DNA from: Caulobacteraceae bacterium
GTDB lineage: Bacteria; Pseudomonadota; Alphaproteobacteria; Caulobacterales; Caulobacteraceae
Assembly (NCBI GenBank): GCA_947456005.1
Contig: CANGRP010000151.1
Location: 1-6,165 of the forward strand
Direction of reading: 5' to 3'
DNA: 6,165 bases
Shown: positions 1-5,099 of the stretch, piece after piece
Numbering within the stretch: the stretch's first letter is position 1
How the letters are laid out: the number at the start of each line of letters is the position of its first letter
The notes under the pieces: model-generated
Told to the model about the DNA's origin: nothing
What the model saw: only the letters and a program-made list of their open reading frames with translations
Databases searched by the model: none
Translations under genes and position numbers: made by a program

Positions 1-1096
1 CGGGCACGAAGAGGGCGCGGCTGGGCTCGTCCAGGCGGTGGTTGGCCCGGCCGATCCTCTGCACCATGCGGCTGGCGCCCTTGGGCGAGGCCAGCTGGAT
101 GACCAGGTCCACGTCGCCCCAGTCGATGCCGAGGTCCAGGGTGGAGGTGCAGACCACCGCCTTCAGCTCGCCCCGGGCCATGGCCGCCTCGACCTTGCGC
201 CTCTGCTCGGGCGCCAGGCTGCCGTGGTGCAGGGCGATGGGCAGGTTCTCCTCGTTCAGCTTCCACAGTTCCAGGAAGGCGAATTAGGCCTGGAAGCGGG
301 TGTTGACGAAAACCAGGGCCGTGCGCGCCTTTCTGATCGCATCGTAGACCTCGGCCATGGCGTGCTGGGCCGTGTGCCCCGCCCAGGGCGTGCGCCCGTT
401 GGACAGCAACAGATCCACCTCCGGCGGGGCGCCGGGCGGGCCGCGGACCAGGTCCACGGGCCGGTCGCCGCAGCCCATCCACCGGCGGATGACGTCCGGG
501 TCGTCGACGGTCGCCGACAGGCCGATGCGCCGCATGCCCGGCGCCAGGGCCGACAGCCGCGCCAGGCCCAGGGCGAGCAGATCCCCCCGCTTGGAGGCGT
601 GAAGGGCGTGAATCTCGTCGATGACCACGCAGGCCAGGTCCTCGAAATAGAGGCGCGAGCCTTCCCAGGCGCAGAACAGGGCCAGCTGCTCGGGCGTGGT
701 CAGGAGGATGTCGGGGGGCAGGACCTTCTGCCGTTGGCGGCGGGCGATCCCGGTGTCGCCCGTCCGGCTTTCGGCGGTGATGTCCAGCCCCATCTCCCGG
801 ATCGGCCGGGCGAGGTTGCGCTCCACGTCCACGGCCAGGGCCTTGAGGGGCGAGATGTAGAGCGTGTGAACCCCCCGCCGCTCGCTGCGGGGGCGGGCCT
901 CCAGCTCCACCAGGGTGGGCAGGAAGCCGGCAAGGGTCTTGCCGCCGCCCGTCGGGGCGATCAGCAGGGCGTCACGGCCCGCCTGCGCCCGGGCGACCAT
1001 CTCCAGCTGGTGGGCGCGCGGCGACCAGCCCTGCGCCGCGAACCAGTCAGCGAATCGGGAGGGCAGGAGGTGGGAATCCGCGGCGGCGTCGGCCAT
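1..1096 (-). pseudogene. Ligase-associated DEXH-box DNA helicase, interrupted by one in-frame stop; C-terminus outside window
   Basis: This is an Lhr-like superfamily 2 helicase of the type found with an ATP-dependent DNA ligase, an exonuclease and a phosphoesterase in a bacterial DNA-repair cassette. Translation from ATG at 1096 shows Walker A APTGGGKT (residues 47-54), ISPLKAL (81-87), TTPEQL (133-138), DEIH (160-163) and SAT (194-196). The second RecA domain starts near residue 245 with LVFVNTR. A TAA at 284-286 then ends the frame after 270 residues. Beyond it the same frame runs open for 94 codons to the window edge with typical family sequence: LPIALHHGSLAPEQRR, CTSTLDLGIDWGDVDLVIQ and motif VI QRIGRANHRLDEPS. 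The family usually has Glu at the stop position, so one G-to-T change (GAA to TAA) explains it. There is no frameshift. The truncated product would lack motifs V and VI and should be inactive as a helicase. A sequencing error is the main alternative. The identity of the family is secure; true pseudogene status is not. Confidence 0.85.
284..286 (-). other. In-frame ochre stop inside the helicase gene
   Basis: The plus strand reads TTA, giving TAA on the coding strand, between NTRFQA and FAFLELWKLN. Conserved helicase sequence continues in the same frame on both sides, so this is a single-codon interruption and not the natural end of the gene. Confidence 0.9.
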
Positions 1097-1102
1097 GCCG
1101 GG

Positions 1103-1110
1103 GTTCTAGC
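1103..1110 (-). promoter_or_regulatory. Candidate -10 element of a leaderless promoter for the helicase
   Basis: On the coding strand the eight bases are GCTAGAAC, an exact match to the Caulobacter housekeeping -10 consensus GCTANAWC. They end six bases before the helicase ATG, so transcription would begin at or next to the start codon. That fits the absence of any Shine-Dalgarno-like purine run before this ATG (the preceding bases are CCCCGGC). The -35 is weak: TCGAAA lies 14 bases upstream. The call is inferred from motif and spacing only. Confidence 0.45.
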
Positions 1111-1127
1111 ATGTTCCCGTTACGTTT
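1103..1127. promoter_or_regulatory. GTTC repeats resembling an alphaproteobacterial LexA operator
   Basis: The plus strand has GTTC at 1103-1106, GTTC at 1113-1116 and GTTT at 1124-1127. The known alphaproteobacterial LexA box is GTTC-N7-GTTC. Here the first pair is spaced by six bases and the second pair by seven but with one mismatch (GTTC-N7-GTTT). The repeats overlap the candidate -10 and the -10/-35 spacer of a DNA-repair helicase gene, which is where an SOS repressor would act. Neither pair is a perfect site, so this is a weak call. Confidence 0.25.
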
Positions 1128-1209
1128 CGAGGGGTAAGGGATATTCGTATGCGTTCTACATCCCCGGTGGAGGGCGAAGACACTCAGACGTAATGGCAAT
1201 CCGCGGATC

Positions 1210-2115
1210 TCAAGATGGAAGACGAAGTGAGAGCGCTTGGGTTCGAGATTGGGGTCTATCTACCTGCTGGCCCTTGATTTCGCTGGGGACGCGCAGACCC
1301 TTGGAGACCACAAGTAACTCCGAACCCTGCCGCTTCTCATTCAGCGAGTAGTTGATGCTGAATCTGAATCGGCGACGGTCGCGGTACAGTCCCCGGATTT
1401 CCTCAACATCGTCATAGGTGACTACCCATGGGGAAGTAACCGATAACACCTTGGTAGCAAGCTTTGCGTGGTCGTCCGCCTTGTAGAAATTGGTGTAAAG
1501 CTCTGGACCCTTCTTGAAGTACGGCGGGTCTACGAACAAAAGCGATTTGCCGGGAAGGCTAGCCTTGCAGAGGTCTAGGAAATCAAGTGCGTCGAGGCGC
1601 GTCAGGTGGATGCGGTCGGCGTAGCGCGCGACACGCTCAATGCGGCGGCTTAGGTCTTCCCGGTTGAAGCGACAGTCAATCAGATAGTTGCCGGTCTGGT
1701 TGAGCCCGCCGATCACTCCGCCGCTGCCGATGACGCCCGAGCGGTTCGTTCGGTTGAGGAAGAAGGCCGAGAAGCCCAACGCTAACGGGTCGTTCAGATC
1801 CATTGCCTGAAAGACAGCCCGCTGCCGCCTCCACTCCTCTACTGTCACTGGCGTCTCTTCCACTAGCGCCACTAGAGCGTCTGTCTCGTTCAGGGCACAA
1901 TGCCAGAACGACCAAAGTGCCGGGTCGATGTCGTTGATATGAATCTCTGCGACGAAGCCGCCGTAGAGCAATGATAGCGCAAGGCCACATCCGCCAGCAT
2001 AGGGTTCAGCGTAGTGGCCGCGGTCTAGGCCGTTCAACCGAAGCGTGGTCGCAACCACATTGAGCATGGACGTCTTGCCACCCGGATAACGTAGCGGTGA
2101 GGCTCCACGCGACAT
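1210..2115 (-). CDS. D12-class DNA N6-adenine methyltransferase (Dam-like)
   Basis: The predicted protein has 301 residues, normal for the D12 (Dam-like) family, which transfers a methyl group from S-adenosylmethionine to the N6 of adenine in DNA. Family signatures occur in the expected order: SPLRYPGGK near the N-terminus (residues 6-14), the cofactor-binding motif EPYAGGCGLAL (37-47), the acidic NDIDP (61-65), the FFLNRTNRSGV segment (118-128) and the catalytic DPPY (196-199). The ATG at 2115 has an AAGGGG ribosome site seven bases upstream. About 27 residues after VVSKGL form a tail beyond the usual core. The gene follows the ParB-like gene by 71 nt on the same strand, so they probably share a transcript. 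The recognition sequence cannot be read from the protein; GATC is only one possibility. No restriction endonuclease is adjacent, so in this window it is an orphan methyltransferase. Confidence 0.93.
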   Translation of the reverse strand: MSRGASPLRYPGGKTSMLNVVATTLRLNGLDRGHYAEPYAGGCGLALSLLYGGFVAEIHINDIDPALWSFWHCALNETDALVALVEETPVTVEEWRRQRAVFQAMDLNDPLALGFSAFFLNRTNRSGVIGSGGVIGGLNQTGNYLIDCRFNREDLSRRIERVARYADRIHLTRLDALDFLDLCKASLPGKSLLFVDPPYFKKGPELYTNFYKADDHAKLATKVLSVTSPWVVTYDDVEEIRGLYRDRRRFRFSINYSLNEKRQGSELLVVSKGLRVPSEIKGQQVDRPQSRTQALSLRLPS

Positions 2116-2186
2116 GCCCTAACCCCTTATCTTATTAATATTTCAATGATTTTTAGAAATCGGGGACTTACTTGGCCAGGCAATCA
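2116..2186 (-). other. AT-rich spacer between the ParB-like and methyltransferase genes
   Basis: These 71 bases hold the methyltransferase ribosome site (AAGGGG, plus-strand 2123-2128) and a small hairpin on the coding strand, GATTT-CTAA-AAATC. The hairpin is too weak and lacks a T-run, so I do not read it as a terminator. I see no convincing promoter, which supports cotranscription. Confidence 0.5.
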
Positions 2187-3482
2187 TCACCGCGTTCCTG
2201 CTGCCTCTTCGATACACTTCAGAATCACCAGCTTCAGGGTCTGAACATCATTGTTCAACTGGTCGCCGTTAAATGCGGCGGCCACAGGGGCGTGCTTCGT
2301 AGTGTTGCCGTAGTTCTGGATGTTATCAAGCGCAGTGCGGATCGGGGTGCGGCTGTTGCGATCGTACCCGTATTTGGTTAGACGATTGTTATCCAAAAAG
2401 GAGCTGAATGCCACACTGTTGGGTCGTCCGGCGCAGGCAGTAAGCGTCTCGAAAAAAGCCCATACTCCGATACAAACGAGCGGTGTGTGGTCTTCAAGCT
2501 CAATAGTGCAAATTGAATGATAGAGTGCTTCAAGCTTGTGGTTGCCATAGCTCTTCAGCGCTGAGGTAATTTCATCGGCGCACTCGACATGCCTTGCCTT
2601 CTCTGGCTTCCTGGGCTTGGACGTCCGCTTGCCGCCCTTCCTGCTGCTTGCCGCATTGCCACCAGCGGATAGCGGCTCAGCTTCTATGCGGGCAGAGGTG
2701 ACGCCAGGGATCGACCCCAGAGGGCGGGAGTAGGCGACGATGTCCTTCTTGTTCATCCGGGACGTCACCGGCCGAGGGTCGCTTGTGGTGTCGAGGAGGT
2801 CGCGGATGAAGCGCTTCGCCACGGCATCGAACACAGCCTTCGGGCGTGTGCGCGCTAGGTCGTCGGGGTTTGATTGATCGAGGCCCATCGCCTCGCGAAA
2901 GACGTCTATGCCGAGGAACCGCTGAACGGTGGTCAGCTTACCCTTACGGTCTTCCTCGGAGATCAATCCTTCCGCAACTGCGTAGTCCAAGAAGCCTTGG
3001 GCCACCTTGTTCTTGTTGCTGCCGCTATAGCGCTGCGATTGCTCTGCGTTCCATTGGCGTCTTCCGCGGCCTTCATAGGCACCGTTGTGCAGTCGCTCCA
3101 GCCACGGACGAACTTCTTCATCGTCGGAGAATTCGACAGCGTAGAACTCCTGAGGAGCGATGCTCTGTTTCGCCAGTGAAGCAAAGCTCTTCCGAAATTT
3201 CGCAGGTGCCCTATCGGGATCGGCCAGCAGCTTCAGCGCGCATAGGCGCCGGTTCCCCTCGGCCATAACGTAAGCGTTTTTTTGACCCTTGATGGGAATT
3301 AGTGCAATACGCTCAAGAGGGTTGAGCCCAATCTTGGTGATATCGCGAGCCAAGGCCCAAACTTCTTCTTTGTCACAGAGGTATTCGATGGCCTCCGCTT
3401 CGGTCTGAAGCTCAATGTGGCGCGGGTTCTTGAGGTCTAGGAATATCCGGCTAATCGGAACTGGCTTATCAAGAATCCGCAC
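2187..3482 (-). CDS. ParB/Srx-fold domain protein with an uncharacterised C-terminal domain
   Basis: The product has 431 residues and begins at GTG. The start is fixed by a near-perfect AAGGAGGT seven bases upstream and agrees with the beginning of the domain. Residues 7-90 look like a ParB N-terminal (ParB/Srx) domain: a VPISRIFLDLKNPR opening, then a helix-rich stretch, then the box VMAEGNRRLCALKLL (72-86) with EGNRR at 75-79, the counterpart of the ParB GERR box. In ParB that region binds and hydrolyses CTP; in other Srx-fold proteins it has been linked to nuclease activity. Residues 110-250 are mostly charged helices. A Lys/Arg-rich linker follows (281-297). The domain at 300-431 is helical and contains GNTTKH (392-397), which I do not recognise firmly. 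It is not a chromosome-partition ParB: there is no ParA next door and the usual helix-turn-helix layout is not evident. Its downstream partner is the adenine methyltransferase. Its role is unknown; DNA sensing or cleavage coupled to methylation is inference. Confidence 0.8.
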   Translation of the reverse strand: MRILDKPVPISRIFLDLKNPRHIELQTEAEAIEYLCDKEEVWALARDITKIGLNPLERIALIPIKGQKNAYVMAEGNRRLCALKLLADPDRAPAKFRKSFASLAKQSIAPQEFYAVEFSDDEEVRPWLERLHNGAYEGRGRRQWNAEQSQRYSGSNKNKVAQGFLDYAVAEGLISEEDRKGKLTTVQRFLGIDVFREAMGLDQSNPDDLARTRPKAVFDAVAKRFIRDLLDTTSDPRPVTSRMNKKDIVAYSRPLGSIPGVTSARIEAEPLSAGGNAASSRKGGKRTSKPRKPEKARHVECADEITSALKSYGNHKLEALYHSICTIELEDHTPLVCIGVWAFFETLTACAGRPNSVAFSSFLDNNRLTKYGYDRNSRTPIRTALDNIQNYGNTTKHAPVAAAFNGDQLNNDVQTLKLVILKCIEEAAGTR

Positions 3483-3489
3483 TGCAACT

Positions 3490-3497
3490 ACCTCCTT
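3490..3497 (-). promoter_or_regulatory. Ribosome binding site that sets the GTG start of the ParB-like gene
   Basis: The coding strand reads AAGGAGGT followed by seven bases and then GTG. This is the strongest Shine-Dalgarno match in the window and is the reason for choosing GTG at 3482. Confidence 0.8.
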
Positions 3498-3527
3498 GCC
3501 CCGTAGCTCGCATGTTTCGACGCTCTC

Positions 3528-3541
3528 CTAGCGCAGGCTAG
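3528..3541. repeat. Short perfect hairpin in the ParB-like leader
   Basis: CTAGC and GCTAG (five-base arms) flank a GCAG loop. The element lies within the predicted untranslated leader of the ParB-like gene. It is short and may have no function. Confidence 0.35.
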
Positions 3542-3566
3542 ACCATTGAGCTGCGACACACCACCG

Positions 3567-3576
3567 GTTGATCAAC
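3567..3576. repeat. Perfect 10-bp palindrome GTTGATCAAC
   Basis: The site reads the same on both strands and has GATC at its centre. It lies between the candidate promoter and the start of the ParB-like gene, so it could be an operator or a methylation-sensitive site if the neighbouring methyltransferase recognises GATC. Both roles are inferred. Confidence 0.4.
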
Positions 3577-3618
3577 TCTGCAGTTTCGCCCGCAGGTTTG
3601 GGTGCAATAAGGAAGAGA

Positions 3619-3636
3619 GTGCCATTAACGAGGCAC
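3619..3636. promoter_or_regulatory. Inverted repeat enclosing the -10 box
   Basis: GTGCC at 3619-3623 and GGCAC at 3632-3636 are perfect inverted arms with an eight-base spacer that contains the candidate -10 hexamer. The position is what one expects of a repressor operator, possibly autoregulation by the DNA-binding product of the gene. The arms are only five bases, so chance occurrence is possible. Confidence 0.35.
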
Positions 3637-3651
3637 CAAGGTCGATGTCAA
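3624..3651 (-). promoter_or_regulatory. Candidate sigma-70 promoter for the ParB-like/methyltransferase pair
   Basis: On the coding strand a perfect -35 TTGACA (plus-strand 3646-3651) is separated by 16 bases from GTTAAT (3624-3629), which matches four of six positions of TATAAT. It would start transcription near 3617 and leave an untranslated leader of about 135 nt. It is the best promoter-like match I found upstream of the gene; no experimental support is visible. Confidence 0.5.
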
Positions 3652-3685
3652 GAAATACCCGAATAACATACCGGCGAAGTTATCA

Positions 3686-3719
3686 CCAAATAAAAAGGCA
3701 CTTATTTCCTTTTATTCGG
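3686..3719. repeat. Imperfect inverted repeat, 13/12-nt arms
   Basis: CCAAATAAAAAGG (3686-3698) and CCTTTTATTCGG (3708-3719) can pair with one mismatch and one bulged A around a nine-base loop. It lies downstream of PhyH. The stem is rich in A-T pairs, so it would be a poor intrinsic terminator, although the T-runs in both directions leave that possible. Confidence 0.5.
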
Positions 3720-3754
3720 CCATAATGTTTCACATTTAGATGTTTATTTGGTTT

Positions 3755-3775
3755 ATTATTGATAATGTGCGCACA
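3755..3775. repeat. Two adjoining palindromes
   Basis: ATTAT-TG-ATAAT (3755-3766) is joined to the perfect 10-bp palindrome TGTGCGCACA (3766-3775), sharing one base. The GC-rich palindrome stands out in an otherwise AT-rich stretch and looks like a protein-binding site, but no regulator can be named. Confidence 0.4.
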
Positions 3776-3800
3776 ACAAATTTTTACACGATGAATTTAT

Positions 3801-3810
3801 TTCTATAGAA
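3801..3810. repeat. Perfect palindrome TTCTATAGAA
   Basis: A 10-bp palindrome about 30 bases downstream of the PhyH stop codon and near the right edge of the AT-rich block. Its role is unknown. Confidence 0.35.
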
Positions 3811-3840
3811 TATCTGTTTATTGCTTGTTGATAGCGGCCC

Positions 3841-4773
3841 TCAGGCGTCCGCCAGGGTCTCGAGCCGGGTCGCCCAGTAGTCGGCGTCGTAGTCCGGGTC
3901 GCCGGTCAGGTAGCGCCACAGCTTCACCCGGTTCAGAAGCTCCAGCCGGCTGGTGTCGTTCTCGTGCCAAGGCTCGGGGGTCATCAGGATCTGCTCCACC
4001 GAGGGCGGCAGGGGACCCTTGAGGTAGAAGATCGGGCGCTGGGTCTCCTGGGGCTTCAGGGTCGAGACGTCGAACTGGCGGACCTGGGAGCGCGACGGAT
4101 TGATGCGCACCTTGAACATGGTCCGGGTGCGGTCCGAGACGTTCACACCGCCGCCATGCCAGATGCCCGAATGCAGGAAGAGCAGGGTCCCACCCTCGCA
4201 GACCATGTGCTGCTGGCCGCGGATGTTCTGGTAGCGGGCGATGGCCGCCTCGCTCACCTTGCGCAGGTGGCTGCCCGGCAGGAAGCGGGTGCCGCCCATC
4301 TCCCGGGTCACCGTATGCGGATAGTACATGATCTGGATGTCGAAGGCCCGCCGGGGGTCGATGGTGGAGTCCTGGTGGTAGTGCTGGGAGACGTTCTCGC
4401 CGCCGCTGGCCTCGTGGTAGGCGGGCGGGAAGGTCACGTGCAGGAAGTGGTGGTCGAAGACCGGGTCCTCGCCCACCAGGCTGCGGATGGCGCCGGCCAC
4501 CAGGGGCAGGTCGAGCAGGCGCTTCAGGGCCGAGCCGTCGGGATAGGCCTGCGCCAGGGGCGCGCCCGCCGGGGTCTGCGGCACGCCGGCCCGCGCCAGC
4601 ATCTCGCCGTAGGTGCGCCTCATCTTCTGGCCGGGGCGGGGCGGATCGATGTCGCCCATCTCCTCCAGGAACTGGCGGTTGATCTCTTCCGGCACGACGC
4701 CGTCGAAGCGCAGGAAGCCGCGGGCGGCGAAGCTGGCCATGGTCTCGGCCGACAGCAGGGGCAGGTCGTTCAT
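3841..4773 (-). CDS. Phytanoyl-CoA dioxygenase (PhyH) family protein
   Basis: The 310-residue product is a probable Fe(II)/2-oxoglutarate-dependent oxygenase. The iron ligands are visible: the HxD motif in SQHYHQDST (His133, Asp135) and the distal His in HSGIWHGGG (His206). Arg215 or Arg217, about ten residues on, is placed to bind 2-oxoglutarate. GGTRFLPGSH (160-169) is another hallmark of the family. The substrate is not evident; bacterial members hydroxylate diverse small molecules, so a role in phytanate breakdown should not be assumed. The start is ATG at 4773, with GGAG eight bases upstream. An in-frame start at 4971 would add 66 Arg/Pro-rich residues that are only the other frame of the upstream gene. 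Its ATGA overlap with the upstream 91-residue gene suggests translational coupling. The base composition is that of the GC-rich host. Confidence 0.88.
   Translation of the reverse strand: MNDLPLLSAETMASFAARGFLRFDGVVPEEINRQFLEEMGDIDPPRPGQKMRRTYGEMLARAGVPQTPAGAPLAQAYPDGSALKRLLDLPLVAGAIRSLVGEDPVFDHHFLHVTFPPAYHEASGGENVSQHYHQDSTIDPRRAFDIQIMYYPHTVTREMGGTRFLPGSHLRKVSEAAIARYQNIRGQQHMVCEGGTLLFLHSGIWHGGGVNVSDRTRTMFKVRINPSRSQVRQFDVSTLKPQETQRPIFYLKGPLPPSVEQILMTPEPWHENDTSRLELLNRVKLWRYLTGDPDYDADYWATRLETLADA
4770..4773 (-). other. ATGA stop/start overlap
   Basis: The TGA of the 91-residue gene overlaps the ATG of the PhyH gene. This arrangement usually means the ribosome reinitiates and the two proteins are made in linked amounts. 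It also fixes the PhyH start. Confidence 0.8.
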
Positions 4774-5045
4774 GGGCGGGTCTCCACGATCTGCTCGAAC
4801 AGGAACTCGTACTTGAGGTAGGCGAGGTCGAACTCCTCGCCCCGGGCGTGGGGCAGGAGGGGCGAGGCCTGGATCAGGCGCCACCCATCGCGCAGGGCGT
4901 GCAGGCCGGTGGGATAGGGCGGGGCGTCCTCGTCGCCGGCCATGCGCCGGGTCTCGCCTGTCCCGTCCCACAGGGACCAGCCGACGACGACTGCATCCAA
5001 CGCCGAATTGGCCAGATAGAGCGCCAGCACCTTCTGTCTCAGCAT
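4770..5045 (-). CDS. Conserved-looking small protein of unknown function, coupled to PhyH
   Basis: The product has 91 residues. ATG at 5045 has GGGAGG four bases upstream. The sequence has no signal peptide or clear membrane segment. It opens with a helix-like VLALYLANSALDAVVVGWSLWDG (residues 6-28 in part), then a charged stretch with PPYPTGLHALRDGWRLIQ, and ends with YLKYEFLFEQIVE. The many aromatic residues and regular amphipathic pattern suggest a folded protein, and the third-base GC bias follows this frame. I do not recognise a named family. The stop overlaps the PhyH start in ATGA, and it lies 54 nt after the helicase gene, so the three genes may form one operon. A partner or accessory role for the dioxygenase is inference from coupling alone. 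Confidence 0.75.
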   Translation of the reverse strand: MLRQKVLALYLANSALDAVVVGWSLWDGTGETRRMAGDEDAPPYPTGLHALRDGWRLIQASPLLPHARGEEFDLAYLKYEFLFEQIVETRP

Positions 5046-5099
5046 GCGTCCTCCCGCGTGGCTGACAGCATGGGCAGGCCCGGCGCCTGAGTCCAGCGC

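Larger units (their letters stand above)
1130..3836. other. Low-GC accessory segment carrying the ParB-like/methyltransferase pair
   Basis: Base composition drops sharply between the GC-rich helicase promoter on the left and the GC-rich PhyH gene on the right. As hand-counted samples, 2461-2520 is 43% GC and 3721-3780 is 27% GC, against 67% in 4801-4860. The segment carries only two genes, both with a defence- or phage-associated flavour, and the AT-rich end stops about five bases before the PhyH stop codon. The left boundary is approximate and I place it upstream of the helicase promoter. No integrase, transposase, tRNA gene or convincing flanking direct repeat was seen, so the means of entry is unknown. 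Confidence 0.65.
3652..3840. other. Gene-free AT-rich block between PhyH and the ParB-like promoter
   Basis: This block contains no ORF of meaningful size; the longest ATG frame noticed is 22 codons with no ribosome site. It is by far the most AT-rich part of the window and ends abruptly at GCGGCCC just before the PhyH stop. It contains an imperfect inverted repeat and palindromes (3686-3719, 3755-3766, 3766-3775 and 3801-3810). It could be a remnant of an insertion end, a protein-binding region or an H-NS-like silencing target; none can be proved from sequence. Confidence 0.6.

Noticed and set aside
1181..1191. Possible direct repeat CACTCAGACGT with CCCTCAGGCGT at 3838-3848 as island attachment sites
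   Set aside because: Only 9 of 11 bases match, the right copy is within PhyH coding sequence, and no recombinase is present; chance similarity is likely.
38..1351. 437-codon plus-strand ORF
   Set aside because: It is antisense to the helicase and methyltransferase genes, is rich in Gly/Arg/Pro/Gln with no motif, crosses the composition boundary, and is a by-product of high GC.
2846..3268. 140-codon plus-strand ORF and overlapping smaller frames
   Set aside because: They lie opposite the ParB-like gene, with no motif and no consistent codon bias.
3471..3513. 14-codon leader peptide before the ParB-like gene
   Set aside because: It overlaps the ribosome site and start codon in another frame, has no ribosome site of its own and no regulatory codon run.
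3686..3719. Intrinsic terminator after PhyH
   Set aside because: The stem is mostly A-T pairs with a mismatch and a bulge, so it is kept only as an inverted repeat.
3740..3808. 22-codon ATG frame in the AT-rich block
   Set aside because: No ribosome site, very short, and hydrophobic composition only reflects T-rich DNA.
3964..4821. 285-codon plus-strand ORF opposite PhyH
   Set aside because: Antisense shadow of a gene with clear catalytic motifs; low-complexity composition and no recognisable domain.
4774..4971. Longer PhyH start at 4971
   Set aside because: The extra 66 residues are Arg/Pro-rich and are the wrong-frame reading of the 91-residue gene; ATG at 4773 has a ribosome site and a coupled ATGA overlap.
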